Shown: positions 26,503 through 36,344 of the stretch, piece after piece
Layout of the letters: the number at the start of each line of letters is the position of its first letter
How positions within the stretch are numbered: the stretch's first letter is position 1
From: an uncultured Lachnospiraceae bacterium
GTDB taxonomy: Bacteria; Bacillota; Clostridia; Lachnospirales; Lachnospiraceae
NCBI GenBank assembly: GCA_910586585.1
Contig: CAJUKA010000001.1
Coordinates: 1-64,000, forward strand
Direction: 5' to 3'
Length of the DNA: 64,000 bases
Program-made: the position numbers and the translations under genes
Notes under the pieces: generated by a model
What the model saw: only the letters and a program-made list of their open reading frames with translations
Databases searched by the model: none
Told to the model about the DNA's origin: nothing

Positions 26503-27203
26503 AAGAGGCGCTGGTGAATCTCGTATTTCCAAGAAGATGTCCAGTATGCGACGAGATTGTTCCGGCAGGGGAAGGCATGATATGCGCCAGCTGCAGGACA
26601 ATACCACAATATATACAGGAACCCCGGTGCCGAAAATGCGGGAAGCAGCTCTTGGAGGATACAGCGTTGTTTTGCAGCGGCTGTATACAGAAAAAACATA
26701 TATTTGATTATGGTTATGCAGTATATGACTATCAGAGTATGCGCAAAAGCATCTATCGGTTTAAATACGCAAATCGGTGTGAATATGCTTCGTTTTATGC
26801 AAAGGACATCTGCGAAAAGCTTTCGAAAGAGATTCAGTTAATGGAAGCGGATTCGATTGTGCCAGTGCCAATTCATGCATCAAAGCTAAAAAGCAGAGGA
26901 TATAATCAGGCGCAATTGATTGCAAGGGAGCTGTCACAGCTTACAGGCATTCCAATATATGAAAATATTATAAAGAGAGTTCGTAAAACAGTACCGCAAA
27001 AAGAGCTTGGGACACAGGAAAGACAAAATAATTTGAAAAAGGCTTTCAATATTAGCGCAGATGTTGTAAAATTGAATAAAACGATTGTGATTGACGACAT
27101 TTATACGACGGGCAGTACCTTGGATGCAGTTGCCTTGGAATTGAAGCGGCATGGCGTCAGAACAATTTATTTTATAACGCTTTGCATCGGAGACGGGATA
27201 TAA
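26463..27203 (+). CDS. comFC: ComFC-like phosphoribosyltransferase-fold protein
   Basis: A 246-residue protein with Cys pairs CPVC, CASC, CRKC and CSGC in the first 80 residues (double zinc ribbon) and a type I phosphoribosyltransferase fold ending with the PRPP-loop-like VIDDIYTTGSTL near residue 212. It is needed for DNA uptake in competent bacteria, where it works with the helicase ComFA. ComFA is not here and RecD2 stands in the upstream position. ATG 26463 overlaps recD2 by 40 bases. yvyF follows, an order shared with Bacillus comF-yvyF. Confidence 0.88.
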   Translation: MRDYGGYEQGQRLKEALVNLVFPRRCPVCDEIVPAGEGMICASCRTIPQYIQEPRCRKCGKQLLEDTALFCSGCIQKKHIFDYGYAVYDYQSMRKSIYRFKYANRCEYASFYAKDICEKLSKEIQLMEADSIVPVPIHASKLKSRGYNQAQLIARELSQLTGIPIYENIIKRVRKTVPQKELGTQERQNNLKKAFNISADVVKLNKTIVIDDIYTTGSTLDAVALELKRHGVRTIYFITLCIGDGI

Positions 27204-27260
27204 TTTGCTTTGAAGATTAATTGCAGTGCTTCTTTGTGCCAAGTCTTGCAAAAGGATTGC

Positions 27261-27272
27261 GAGCGTACATAA
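27261..27272 (+). repeat. GTACAT motif, copy 2 (before yvyF)
   Basis: GAGCGTACATAA lies 36 bases before the yvyF start. The flanking sequence GCTTCTTTGTGCC...GCGAGCGTACATA also resembles the longer element at 46455-46500. Confidence 0.5.
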
Positions 27273-27308
27273 ACAGTACACTCATAAACAGAAAGGAAGG
27301 AATTTTGT

Positions 27309-27722
27309 ATGAACGTAAGGAATTGCAGAAAATGCGGGAAACTTTTTAATTACATCATGGGAGTGCCGATTTGTCTGGCATGCAGGGAGAAACTTGAGGA
27401 AACCTTCCAAGTCGTAAAGAAGTATATCCGTGAGAACAAATTAGCTGACATTAAAGAAGTTGCAGAAGCGTGTGAAGTGGAAGCAACACAGATTCAACAG
27501 TGGATTCGGGAAGAACGTCTTGAGTTTACACCGGATTCACCAGTTAAGCTGCCGTGTGAAAACTGCGGTGCAATGATCCGATCCGGAAAATATTGTGAAA
27601 AATGCAAAAAAGATATGGTAAACAATCTGTCAAGTGTGATTGAAAAACCCAAAAAACCTGCTCCACAGGAACATAAACGAATTGATTCGACAGGAAATAA
27701 GATGCGGTTTCTTGACAGATAG
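27309..27722 (+). CDS. yvyF: flagellar-locus protein YvyF (TIGR03826-like)
   Basis: A 137-residue soluble protein with an N-terminal Cys pair (NCRKCGKLFNYIMGVPICLAC), a central helix-turn-helix-like stretch (IKEVAEACEVEATQIQQWIREERLEF) and a second ribbon (CENCGAMIRSGKYCEKCKKD). Homologues sit in late flagellar clusters near comF and flgM; the molecular role is not firmly known. AAAGGAAGG precedes ATG 27309. The combination of zinc ribbons and a DNA-binding-like helix suggests a regulator, which is inference. Confidence 0.82.
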   Translation: MNVRNCRKCGKLFNYIMGVPICLACREKLEETFQVVKKYIRENKLADIKEVAEACEVEATQIQQWIREERLEFTPDSPVKLPCENCGAMIRSGKYCEKCKKDMVNNLSSVIEKPKKPAPQEHKRIDSTGNKMRFLDR

Positions 27723-27791
27723 TTCATGACGGATTATAGTATGAAAAGAAAAAGAAAACATCTCAGATGACATTCTTAAGGAAAAAGTGAT

Positions 27792-28190
27792 ATGTTAAAT
27801 GAAGAACGAATAAAATTAATGACAAAGATGGCATGCTATGAGGCGAATGAGGGAAAGAAGAATGTAGCAATAGGAAACTATTTCAGAGGAGATTATATTG
27901 GCTTGCAGGTTATCAAATCGATTCTGAGTGCAACAATCGCATTTGTCATTTTATTTGCAATGTTTATTTTTTATGATTTTGAGATATTTATGACAGATAT
28001 CTACAAAATGGATTTGTTTCAATTTGCAAAGTCAGTTATTATTGATTATCTGATTTTTACGGGAGTATATGCATTGATTTCGTATGGGGTGTATACTTAC
28101 CGATATACCAGGGCAAAAAAGAGCCTTAAGATGTACTACAATAATCTCAAAAGGCTTGCTTATCTCTATGACAGGGAGAATAAGAAGTAG
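27792..28190 (+). CDS. hypothetical two-helix membrane protein
   Basis: The 132 residues hold two hydrophobic segments, at about 40-60 (ILSATIAFVILFAMFIFY) and 78-98 (VIIDYLIFTGVYALISYGVY), between charged ends. The N-terminus is cytoplasm-like and the C-terminus is rich in Lys/Tyr (KKSLKMYYNNLKRLAYLYDRE). I do not recognise a family. It lies 46 bases before another membrane protein gene and the cdaA operon, so co-transcription is likely. Confidence 0.65.
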   Translation: MLNEERIKLMTKMACYEANEGKKNVAIGNYFRGDYIGLQVIKSILSATIAFVILFAMFIFYDFEIFMTDIYKMDLFQFAKSVIIDYLIFTGVYALISYGVYTYRYTRAKKSLKMYYNNLKRLAYLYDRENKK

Positions 28191-28236
28191 ACGCCGTGCA
28201 TAGAGACATAAAAGTAAGATTAGAGAGGGAGCAATT

Positions 28237-29199
28237 ATGACAAACCTTCTGGTTTTTAGAGAACAGTTGAAAAAGTTTTATGGCAAGTATGAGCTGTATA
28301 TTACGCCAGTGCTTAAATTTTTGCTGGCGTTGGTCACGCTGATAATGATCAACGACACCATCGGCTATATGAGCGAACTCAAAAATATAACAGTTGTACT
28401 GGGGCTTGCATTGATATGTGCGTTTCTGCCAATGAATTTAACGGTGCTGGTAGCGGCGGCAGTGACGTTGGGGCATCTTTATAAATTTTCCATGGAGTGT
28501 GCAGTAGTTGCATTGGCAGTATTTTTGCTTTTGTTTATTCTGTATTTCAGATTTTCACCACGGGATACAGTTGCCGTACTGCTCACCCCATTATGTTTTA
28601 TTTTAAAAATTCCATATGTTATTCCAATATCAATGGGGCTGGTTGGAACGCCTGTTTCTGCAGTGTCCGTAGCAAGCGGAACGATAGTATATTATATGAT
28701 AAAATATATGACAGACAGTGCTTCGGTTCTGAGTACTTTTGAAGAGGAAAAGATGTTGGAGAAGTTTCGCTACGTGATTGACGGCATGCTTGAAAACAGA
28801 GATATGTTTGTGACAATCGCAGCGTTTGTGGCGACACTCAGCATCGTATACCTGATAAGACGGCTTAAGGTTGACTATGCGTGGACAATCGCAATGATTA
28901 CTGGAGCGCTTCTTGATATATTGATATTGTTGTTTGGAGATTTGATGTACAACACCAAGATTTCAATAATGGGTGTTATTATTGGAAGTGCTGTATCAGT
29001 TTTGCTGGCAAAGATACTTGAGTTTTTTGTTTTTAACGTGGATTATTCGCGAACGGAATATGTTCAGTTTGAGGATGATGAATATTATTATTATGTGAAA
29101 GCTGTCCCAAAGAACACTGTGGCAGCGCCGCAGAAAAGGGTGAAAACAATCCGGGTACCTGAAAAAGCAGTTGGACAGCAGAAGAGGGATAAACAGTGA
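28237..29199 (+). CDS. multi-pass membrane protein with Tyr-rich tail, cdaA-linked
   Basis: A 320-residue protein with about eight or nine membrane segments, then a cytoplasmic tail carrying TEYVQFEDDEYYYYVKAVPK near residues 272-291 and a basic end (KRVKTIRVPEK). I cannot name a characterised family. The stop overlaps the cdaA start (ATGA), a strong sign of translational coupling with the diadenylate cyclase. A conserved Tyr/Asp/Glu tail beside a c-di-AMP enzyme suggests a regulatory or scaffold role, but that is inference. GAGAGGGAGC precedes ATG 28237. Confidence 0.75.
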   Translation: MTNLLVFREQLKKFYGKYELYITPVLKFLLALVTLIMINDTIGYMSELKNITVVLGLALICAFLPMNLTVLVAAAVTLGHLYKFSMECAVVALAVFLLLFILYFRFSPRDTVAVLLTPLCFILKIPYVIPISMGLVGTPVSAVSVASGTIVYYMIKYMTDSASVLSTFEEEKMLEKFRYVIDGMLENRDMFVTIAAFVATLSIVYLIRRLKVDYAWTIAMITGALLDILILLFGDLMYNTKISIMGVIIGSAVSVLLAKILEFFVFNVDYSRTEYVQFEDDEYYYYVKAVPKNTVAAPQKRVKTIRVPEKAVGQQKRDKQ

Positions 29200-30068
29200 T
29201 GAATACAATTTTTGATCGCTTAAATTCATATTTTTCGACTTTGTCTTTGCATAGTTTGAACATCCGGTGGGAGGATATAGTGGAGGTTATCATTATATCC
29301 TTTTTAGTGTATCATATTATGGTATGGGTAAAGCATACAAAAGTATGGGCCCTGATGAAAGGGATCATTATTATTCTGGCATTTATTTTGATAGCAATTC
29401 TGTTCAAAATGTATACCATTATGTGGATTGTAGAAAATGTACTGACTTTGGCAGTCACTGCAATCATTGTGATTTTGCAGCCGGAACTTCGGCGTGCACT
29501 TGAGGAGCTTGGACGGAAAAATTTTCTGGCGAATATTCTGTCGTTTGAAAAAGCGGTAGACGAGCGCTTTTCAGATAAGACGGTAAATGACCTGGTAAAG
29601 GCAAGCTTCGAGATGGGAAAAGTGAAGACAGGTGCATTGATGGTAATTGAGCAGAATGTACCGCTTACAGAATACGAAAGAACAGGAATTGAGGTGGACG
29701 GTCTGATATCCAGCCAATTGCTAATCAATATTTTTGAACATAACACGCCGCTTCATGACGGTGCGGTGATTATACGGGGAAACAGGGTAGTATCAGCAAC
29801 CTGTTATCTGCCGCTTTCTGATAATATGAGAATCAGCAAAGAGTTAGGGACACGACATCGCGCAGGAGTAGGAATTTCTGAGGCGACGGATGCACTGACA
29901 ATTATTGTTTCTGAGGAGACAGGGCATGTCAGTGTTACGTATGAGGGAGAATTATCCCGAAATCTTGATGCAAATGGCCTTCGGGAAAAATTAGTGATGA
30001 TACAGAATAAAGAAGTGGAGGAAAAGAAACATAAGCTCTGGAAAGGTAGGGCTAAAGATGAAAAATAA
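29199..30068 (+). CDS. cdaA: diadenylate cyclase CdaA
   Basis: A 289-residue membrane enzyme that makes cyclic di-AMP from two ATP. Three N-terminal membrane helices (about 25-100) precede a DAC domain with the catalytic motifs HDGAVII near residue 185 and RHRAG near residue 218. The ATG at 29199 overlaps the previous stop, and AGAGGGA lies upstream. Downstream are its regulator cdaR and glmM, the standard operon in which GlmM binds and restrains CdaA. Confidence 0.96.
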   Translation: MNTIFDRLNSYFSTLSLHSLNIRWEDIVEVIIISFLVYHIMVWVKHTKVWALMKGIIIILAFILIAILFKMYTIMWIVENVLTLAVTAIIVILQPELRRALEELGRKNFLANILSFEKAVDERFSDKTVNDLVKASFEMGKVKTGALMVIEQNVPLTEYERTGIEVDGLISSQLLINIFEHNTPLHDGAVIIRGNRVVSATCYLPLSDNMRISKELGTRHRAGVGISEATDALTIIVSEETGHVSVTYEGELSRNLDANGLREKLVMIQNKEVEEKKHKLWKGRAKDEK

Positions 30069-31380
30069 TATATTGAAAAAAGCATTGGGAATTATTACAA
30101 GTAATTTTGGTCTGAAACTTCTGGCGGTTGTTGTATCATGCGGCCTGTGGTTTATGGTTAATAGTATCAATGACCCGATTATAGAGAAACCATTTAATAA
30201 TATACCTGTTGAGATTGTTAATTCTGATATGGTGACAGATGAAGGCAAGGTTTATGATGTGGTTGACGGAACAGATATTGTAAATGTAACAGTTAGCGGC
30301 AAGCGATCTATTATAAATGATCTGACAAGGGACGATATTCGGGCTGTAGCAGACATGTCAGAGCTTACTTTTATGAATACAGTGGATATCAAATTATCAA
30401 GTCTGCGAAATAATTCAATGCTGGAGTTTCGGTCAAATATCAATAATATGAAGCTGACAATAGAAAATATAGCACGGGATCAGTTCCGTATCAATACTTC
30501 GACATCAGGGGAGCCGGCGGAAGGCTATGTTGTTGGAAATATTTCTACAAGCCAGAACGTTGTCAGAGTTTCCGGTCCAGAATCACTGATTCAGCAGATT
30601 AAGCGTGCAGATGCAGTTGCCAACATCGACGGTTATTCATTTGATATAAACACCAGTGTGGAAATAAAGCTATATGATGAAAATGACAGAGAAATCAAGA
30701 GCAGTTCGATAAAGATGAATATCTCTACTGTAACTGTGGCAGTATCAATATTAGCGACAAAAGAGGTTCCTTTAAGTTTTACAATTCCAGACGAGCCAGC
30801 AGAAGGATATATAGTGAATGAAAATGTGATCAGCAATCCCAAAACGATAATGATAGCAGGCAGGAAAAGTGTTCTGGAAACGGTTAGTAAAATCAGTATA
30901 GCAGATTCAGCATTGAGTGTAGAAGATAGAACAGAGAGCATGACCAACATCATAAACATCAAGAAATATCTGCCAAGCGGAATTCAGCTTGCTGACGATA
31001 ATTTCAGTGGTGATGTGAGCGTCACGGTGGAAATTGAGCATCTTATCACAAATGAACTTCGGATACCAGTCAAAAATTTTGCTGCGGGAAGCAGACCGGC
31101 AAACTTTAATATTGTATTAAAGGAAATTGAAAATAGAGACTATTATCCGATCAAAATATCAGGAACAAGAGAAGCTGTTACTGCAGTAGATGCTGAGACG
31201 ATTATTGGTGTTGTTGATATGAACCAAATTCGCGAGCGCTTAGGGTTTGAGGAATGGGTAGCAGGAACCTATACGGGCGAAATTACATTTAACCTTCCAG
31301 AGGATGTAACACTTGCAGAACCGTATATGATGACCCTTGAGTTGGAGGACATCGAACAAAACCAAGAGGAAAACGAGTAA
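30058..31380 (+). CDS. cdaR: CdaR (YbbR-domain) regulator of CdaA
   Basis: A 440-residue protein: a single membrane anchor at residues about 14-36, then an extracytoplasmic region made of repeated YbbR domains, each with a pattern like PVEIVNSDMVTDEGKVYDV...VNVTVSGKRSIINDLTRDDI. At least four repeats are visible. It binds the membrane part of CdaA and adjusts c-di-AMP production. It starts 11 bases before cdaA ends. Confidence 0.92.
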   Translation: MKNNILKKALGIITSNFGLKLLAVVVSCGLWFMVNSINDPIIEKPFNNIPVEIVNSDMVTDEGKVYDVVDGTDIVNVTVSGKRSIINDLTRDDIRAVADMSELTFMNTVDIKLSSLRNNSMLEFRSNINNMKLTIENIARDQFRINTSTSGEPAEGYVVGNISTSQNVVRVSGPESLIQQIKRADAVANIDGYSFDINTSVEIKLYDENDREIKSSSIKMNISTVTVAVSILATKEVPLSFTIPDEPAEGYIVNENVISNPKTIMIAGRKSVLETVSKISIADSALSVEDRTESMTNIINIKKYLPSGIQLADDNFSGDVSVTVEIEHLITNELRIPVKNFAAGSRPANFNIVLKEIENRDYYPIKISGTREAVTAVDAETIIGVVDMNQIRERLGFEEWVAGTYTGEITFNLPEDVTLAEPYMMTLELEDIEQNQEENE

Positions 31381-31424
31381 ACATTGATATCAAAACGATT
31401 GTTATTTTTTGGAGGATGAAAAAG

Positions 31425-32774
31425 ATGGGCAGATTATTTGGAACAGATGGTGTACGAGGCGTTGCGAATGATGAACTGACACCATTGCTTGCAATGCAGT
31501 TGGGGCAGGCAGGGGCATATGTATTGTCAAAGGAAAAAGCGTATAAACCGACGATAATGGTAGGATGTGACACGCGTATTTCTGGTGATATGCTTGCAAA
31601 TGCTTTGATGGCGGGAGCTTGTTCAGTGGGTGCCAATGTCGTGTATGTAGGAGTAATGCCCACACCCGCGATTGCATATCTGACAAAAAAATACAGAGTA
31701 GACGCAGGCGTTGTGATATCAGCTTCCCACAATCCAGTAGAATTTAACGGTATTAAATTTTTTGACGGAAATGGGTTTAAGCTGCCAGATGCCCTAGAAG
31801 ATGAAATTGAAGCATTGATAAAGAGCGGCATGAAAGATGTTCAATTTCCGACAGGTCCAAGTGTGGGAAAGATAAAATATCGTACAGATGCCAGAGAAGA
31901 ATATATTAATCATGCAGTGGGAGCAGTCTCAGTTGATCTAAGAGGTATGAAAATTGTGGTAGACTGTGCAGAGGGCGCTTCTTATTATACATCTGTAGAA
32001 ACGCTAAAAGAACTTGGCGCAGATATTGTAGCAATACACAATAACCCAGATGGCACCAATATCAATGCAAACTGTGGTTCTACACATATGGGAGAATTAC
32101 AGGCGAGAGTCGTTTATGAAAAGGCAAATGTCGGCTTGGCATTCGACGGTGATGCAGATCGTCTTCTTGCGGTAGATGAAAATGGTCAAAAAGTAGACGG
32201 CGATGTGATTATGGCAATTATTGGAAACCATATGAAATCAAAGGGCACATTAAAGGATAATACAATTGTTGCGACGATAATGAGTAATCTTGGATTTTTC
32301 CTGATGGGAAAAGAACATGGCATCAATATTGAACAGACGAAGGTAGGAGACAGATATGTATTAGAGAAGATGCTTGAAATGGGGGCAAACCTTGGCGGTG
32401 AACAGTCAGGACATATTATTTTCCTAGATGAAAATACAACAGGTGACGGACTTTTAAGTGCACTTCACTTGTTGCAGGTGATGGTTGAGACAGGGAAATC
32501 ACTTTCAGAACTTGCGACAATTATGACAGTACTTCCGCAAGCGCTTGTGGGAGCAAGAGTCCCCAACCACAAAAAAGACAGTTATATGGAATATACAGAA
32601 ATTGCCAAAGCGATTGAACGTGTCAGCGCGAAGTTTGCGGGAGAAGGAAGAGTGCTGATCAGACCATCAGGTACGGAACCGCTTGTCAGAGTTATGATAG
32701 AGGGAAAAGATCAGGTAATGATTGAAAAAGAAGCAAAAGAGTTGGCAGAGCTGATTCAAAATGTAATGCTTTGA
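31425..32774 (+). CDS. glmM: phosphoglucosamine mutase
   Basis: A 449-residue alpha-D-phosphohexomutase converting glucosamine-6-phosphate to glucosamine-1-phosphate for UDP-GlcNAc synthesis. It begins MGRLFGTDGVRG, and has the phosphoserine loop VVISASHNP near residue 100, metal loop FDGDADR near 240, sugar loop GGEQSGH near 325 and phosphate loop RPSGTEPLVRVM near the end. ATG 31425 has GGAGG nine bases upstream; the nearby ATG 31416 is too close to it. In other Firmicutes GlmM also inhibits CdaA directly, matching the operon here. Confidence 0.96.
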   Translation: MGRLFGTDGVRGVANDELTPLLAMQLGQAGAYVLSKEKAYKPTIMVGCDTRISGDMLANALMAGACSVGANVVYVGVMPTPAIAYLTKKYRVDAGVVISASHNPVEFNGIKFFDGNGFKLPDALEDEIEALIKSGMKDVQFPTGPSVGKIKYRTDAREEYINHAVGAVSVDLRGMKIVVDCAEGASYYTSVETLKELGADIVAIHNNPDGTNINANCGSTHMGELQARVVYEKANVGLAFDGDADRLLAVDENGQKVDGDVIMAIIGNHMKSKGTLKDNTIVATIMSNLGFFLMGKEHGINIEQTKVGDRYVLEKMLEMGANLGGEQSGHIIFLDENTTGDGLLSALHLLQVMVETGKSLSELATIMTVLPQALVGARVPNHKKDSYMEYTEIAKAIERVSAKFAGEGRVLIRPSGTEPLVRVMIEGKDQVMIEKEAKELAELIQNVML

Positions 32775-32829
32775 TGCACATATGCACAAAATAAGAAAAA
32801 ACAGATTCTGAGATTCGGAGGGATGAAAT

Positions 32830-33093
32830 ATGGTGAGTCAAAAGGTAGTGATCAAAAACCCGACGGGGCTGCATCTGCGTCCGGCCGGAATATTATGTAA
32901 GGAAGCGATGCAGTTTGACTCGCTGATAACCTTTACATTCCGCGGAAGTACAGCAAATGCGAAGAGCGTGCTCAGTGTATTGGGAGCATGTGTGAAAAGT
33001 GGCGATGAAATTGAGGTTTTTTGCGATGGTTCAGATGAGAATGAAGCGTTATCCTATATCGTAAAGTCTATTGAGGATGGCTTAGGCGAGTAG
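32830..33093 (+). CDS. HPr-like phosphocarrier protein
   Basis: An 87-residue protein of the PTS HPr family. It has the active His in NPTGLHLRPAG near residue 15 and the regulatory Ser region NAKSVLSVLGACVKSGDEIE near residue 46, which in HPr is phosphorylated by HprK. Both sites look intact, so it could carry phosphate from enzyme I or serve mainly in carbon regulation. No ptsI is adjacent; a ptsI-like fragment occurs at 4852. GGAGG precedes ATG 32830. A terminator follows. Confidence 0.9.
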   Translation: MVSQKVVIKNPTGLHLRPAGILCKEAMQFDSLITFTFRGSTANAKSVLSVLGACVKSGDEIEVFCDGSDENEALSYIVKSIEDGLGE

Positions 33094-33107
33094 AGACAGT
33101 TCCTTGA

Positions 33108-33137
33108 TTAGCCCGAAGTTTATTTGGGCTAATTTTA
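33108..33137 (+). terminator. terminator after HPr gene
   Basis: TTAGCCC (33108-33114) pairs with GGGCTAA (33126-33132), followed by TTTTAT. Confidence 0.75.
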
Positions 33138-33255
33138 TGCGAAGAGGAACTATGCAGTAAAAGCTGGCCGCGTCCGGCGCGCGAGTAGAAAGAAGATGAA
33201 TCTTCCCTACTTGATTGTGCATAGACTTGAATCGAGTGTGAGAAAATAAAGAATA

Positions 33256-33317
33256 TACGCTAGAAATCTCTTCGTACCTGATATTGCAGGTATAAGAGAG
33301 ATTCTAAGCGTACATGA
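33256..33317. repeat. imperfect inverted repeat element ending in GTACAT motif
   Basis: TACGCTAGAAATCTCTTCGT and ACCTG on the left pair with CAGGTATAAGAGAGATTC and TAAGCGTA on the right around ATATTG. It ends in AAGCGTACATGA (33306-33317), 15 bases before rmlD. The left part recurs, with changes, at 46461-46485 (TCTCTTTGTACCTGATATCG). Confidence 0.7.
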
Positions 33318-33332
33318 ACATGGAGGATTCAT

Positions 33333-34187
33333 ATGAAAAAAATTATTGTGACAGGCTGCAATGGTCAGTTGGGGCGTGCTCTCAACAAAATTTATCAGGA
33401 TAGTAGAGAGTATGAATGTGTGAATACAGATGTGGCAGAGCTTGATATTACCAATATAGATGATGTAAATCGTTTGGTATCAGAGGTAAAGCCATATGCA
33501 ATTATCAATTGTGCAGCACATACCAATGTCAATGGATGTGAGACAGATATTGACAACGCATACAAAATCAATGCAATTGGACCAAGAAATTTAAGTATTG
33601 CAGCGACAAGATACCATGCGAAACTAATGCATATTTCAACAGATTATGTGTTTGATGGACAAGCAAACACACCATATACAGAATTTGACACACCAAATCC
33701 AAAGGCCGTGTATGGAAAGACAAAACTTGCAGGTGAAGAATTTGTCAAACAATTTGCACAGGACTATTTTATTATTCGGACAGCATGGCTCTATGGAGAT
33801 GGGAAGAATTTTGTCAAAACAATGCTGGGGCTGGCACAAAATCATGACAAAGTGACTGTAGTCGGAGACCAGTTTGGTTCACCGACAAGCGCGGACGAGC
33901 TTGCGCGCGCGGTGGCATATTTGCTTCCGACAGACAATTTCGGACTGTTTCATGGAACCTGTGAGGGAATGACAAACTGGGCAGACTTCACAAGGGAAAT
34001 CTATCGACTTGCAGGAAAGACGACAGTGGTAGAAACAGTTACAACACAAGAATATGATAAAAACGCAAAGGGAGTTGTCGCACCAAGACCTGCGTATTCC
34101 GTGTTGGAGAACTATATGTTTAAATTGACAACCAATTATATGTTTGCAGATTGGGAAAAGGCAATTGCTGAGTATTTGGCGCAATAA
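33333..34187 (+). CDS. rfbD: dTDP-4-dehydrorhamnose reductase family protein
   Basis: A 284-residue short-chain dehydrogenase. It shows the Rossmann motif [35 protein letters not shown], active-site YGKTKLAGE and RTAWLYG, all typical of RmlD/RfbD, which makes the last step to dTDP-L-rhamnose. RmlA, B and C are not in the window, so they lie elsewhere or the enzyme acts on a related sugar. It opens the polysaccharide locus and GGAGG precedes ATG 33333. Confidence 0.87.
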   Translation: MKKIIVTGCNGQLGRALNKIYQDSREYECVNTDVAELDITNIDDVNRLVSEVKPYAIINCAAHTNVNGCETDIDNAYKINAIGPRNLSIAATRYHAKLMHISTDYVFDGQANTPYTEFDTPNPKAVYGKTKLAGEEFVKQFAQDYFIIRTAWLYGDGKNFVKTMLGLAQNHDKVTVVGDQFGSPTSADELARAVAYLLPTDNFGLFHGTCEGMTNWADFTREIYRLAGKTTVVETVTTQEYDKNAKGVVAPRPAYSVLENYMFKLTTNYMFADWEKAIAEYLAQ

Positions 34188-34236
34188 TTATATAGAGATA
34201 ACTTTTGAATGGAACAGGAAAGGAAACAGGAATTCT

Positions 34237-35328
34237 ATGAAGAATATAGCACTGATTACAGGAATTACAGGACAGGATGGCTCGTATCTTGCAGAGTTTT
34301 TGCTTGCTAAGGGCTATGAGGTACACGGACTAATCAGAAGACACAGTATATCCAATACGATGCGAATCGATCATTTGATTCAGTCAGATTATTATAAGGT
34401 AAAGTTTTTTCTGCATTTTGCCGACACCACAGACTCTTCTAATCTAATGCGGATTATTGCAGAAATCAGACCAACAGAAGTATATAATCTTGCTGCACAG
34501 TCCCATGTAGGTGTATCCTTTGAGGTTCCAGAGTATACTGCAGACGCCACAGGGGTTAGCACACTTAAACTTTTGGAGGCAATTCGAGTAAACGGCGGAA
34601 ACTGCAGATATTATCAGGCATCGACTTCCGAGCTTTTTGGAGGACTTCCAGAGACAGCGCCGCAGAGTGAAACAACGCCATTTTACCCCAAGAGTCCTTA
34701 TGGCGCTGCGAAATTATATTCCTATTGGATTACTGTGAATTATAGAGAATCGTACAATATGTATGCATGCAATGGAATCTTGTTTAATCATGAGTCTCCA
34801 AGACGTGGCGAAAATTTTGTGACAAGAAAAATTACACTTGCGATTGCCAATATTGTTGCAGGAAAGCAGCAAAAGCTTTCCCTTGGAAATATGAATGCAA
34901 AAAGAGACTGGGGATTTGCGGGAGATTATGTAGAGGGTATGTGGCTGATGCTTCAACAGAAAGCACCGGGAGATTATGTACTTGCTACAAATGAAACGCA
35001 CACAGTCCGTCAGTTTGTGGAGGCCGCCTTTGCACAGCTTGGAATTCATATTCGCTGGGAAGGCACAGGCGTTCATGAAAAAGGATATGATGCGGAGACG
35101 GGAAAACTTCTTGTAGATGTGAACCCGGAATTTTATCGTCCGGCAGAGGTTGAATTTTTGTGGGGAAATGCATCAAAAGCAGAAAAAGAGCTGGGATGGA
35201 AACGCAAAGTTGATTTTAAAATGCTCGTGTCTATGATGATGGATTCCGATTTGAAGGAGATAACAGGCATGACAAGCGAGCAATACCGTGCGAAGAGAGC
35301 GGTTGCATCAGAACAGAACGAACAATAA
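34237..35328 (+). CDS. gmd: GDP-mannose 4,6-dehydratase
   Basis: A 363-residue enzyme removing water from GDP-mannose to give GDP-4-keto-6-deoxymannose. Signatures: [17 protein letters not shown] at the NADP site, [22 protein letters not shown], YxxxK as YGAAKLYSY, and [19 protein letters not shown] 34237 is chosen because the protein then begins exactly MKNIALITG and AGGAAACAGG lies upstream. fcl follows, so the pair makes GDP-L-fucose. Confidence 0.95.
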   Translation: MKNIALITGITGQDGSYLAEFLLAKGYEVHGLIRRHSISNTMRIDHLIQSDYYKVKFFLHFADTTDSSNLMRIIAEIRPTEVYNLAAQSHVGVSFEVPEYTADATGVSTLKLLEAIRVNGGNCRYYQASTSELFGGLPETAPQSETTPFYPKSPYGAAKLYSYWITVNYRESYNMYACNGILFNHESPRRGENFVTRKITLAIANIVAGKQQKLSLGNMNAKRDWGFAGDYVEGMWLMLQQKAPGDYVLATNETHTVRQFVEAAFAQLGIHIRWEGTGVHEKGYDAETGKLLVDVNPEFYRPAEVEFLWGNASKAEKELGWKRKVDFKMLVSMMMDSDLKEITGMTSEQYRAKRAVASEQNEQ

Positions 35329-35370
35329 AAAATATGTTACAATGGGATATACCATGATATGGGGGTAAAG

Positions 35371-36312
35371 ATGAATAAGTCAGATAAAATATATGTGGCA
35401 GGACATAGAGGGCTTGTAGGTTCAGCAATTGTAAGAAGCTTAGAGGCAAAAGGATATCAAAATGTGATTGGAAGAACACACAAAGAACTTGACTTATTAA
35501 GTCAACAAGCGGTCCGCGATTTTTTTGAGGCAGAGCGGCCGGATGTTGTAGTACTTGCAGCCGCAAAAGTTGGCGGAATCAACGCCAATAATACGGCGCC
35601 AGCAGATTTTGTATATGATAATCTCCAGATTCAGTGCAATGTGATCAAATGTTGTCATGATTATAATGTGAAGAAGCTGCTGTTTCTTGGAAGTACTTGT
35701 ATTTATCCGAAAATGGCACCCCAGCCAATTCCTGAAGATGCTTTACTTACAGGACCTTTGGAGGAGACGAATGAGGCATATGCAATCGCAAAGATTTCAG
35801 GTCTTGAAATGTGTAGATTTTTCAAGAAACAGTACGGAGATGATTTTATCAGTTGTATGCCAACAAATCTGTATGGTCCATATGACAATTATGATTTATC
35901 TGGCTCCCATGTAATGCCTGCGATGATTCGGAAATTTCATGATGCAAAGCAAAACCAGGTTCCCAGCGTAGAATTGTGGGGTACTGGGACACCACTGCGC
36001 GAATTTTTATATGTGGACGATATGGCGGATGCTTGTGTATTTCTTCTTGAGCATTACAGCGGTGAACAGCACGTGAATATTGGTACAGGAAAAGAAGTGA
36101 CAATCAAAGAATTGGCTGAAATTGTAAAACATGTTGTTGGGTATACTGGTGAGATTGTATGGAACAATGATATGCCGGATGGTACCCCAAGAAAGCTTAC
36201 AGACGTGACAAAACTTCACAATCTGGGCTGGACACATCAAGTAGAGCTTGAGGAAGGTGTCCAACTGGCATATGACTGGTTTAAGGAGAATGTCCAAAAT
36301 GCCAGATTGTAA
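35371..36312 (+). CDS. fcl: GDP-L-fucose synthase
   Basis: A 313-residue epimerase-reductase that takes the Gmd product to GDP-L-fucose. It carries [38 protein letters not shown], the catalytic YAIAK in [11 protein letters not shown], and [18 protein letters not shown] lies before ATG 35371. The two genes are 42 bases apart and surely co-transcribed with the glycosyltransferases that follow. Confidence 0.95.
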   Translation: MNKSDKIYVAGHRGLVGSAIVRSLEAKGYQNVIGRTHKELDLLSQQAVRDFFEAERPDVVVLAAAKVGGINANNTAPADFVYDNLQIQCNVIKCCHDYNVKKLLFLGSTCIYPKMAPQPIPEDALLTGPLEETNEAYAIAKISGLEMCRFFKKQYGDDFISCMPTNLYGPYDNYDLSGSHVMPAMIRKFHDAKQNQVPSVELWGTGTPLREFLYVDDMADACVFLLEHYSGEQHVNIGTGKEVTIKELAEIVKHVVGYTGEIVWNNDMPDGTPRKLTDVTKLHNLGWTHQVELEEGVQLAYDWFKENVQNARL

Positions 36313-36344
36313 AGGAAATTATTTTATTTTTGATGGAGGAAAGT

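Noticed and set aside
31381..31424. A glmS-type ribozyme or riboswitch near glmM
   Set aside because: The gap is only 44 bases and the ribozyme belongs to glmS, not glmM.
33256..33317. CRISPR repeat
   Set aside because: Only single or two dispersed copies with no regular spacers; nothing in the window has CRISPR structure or cas genes.
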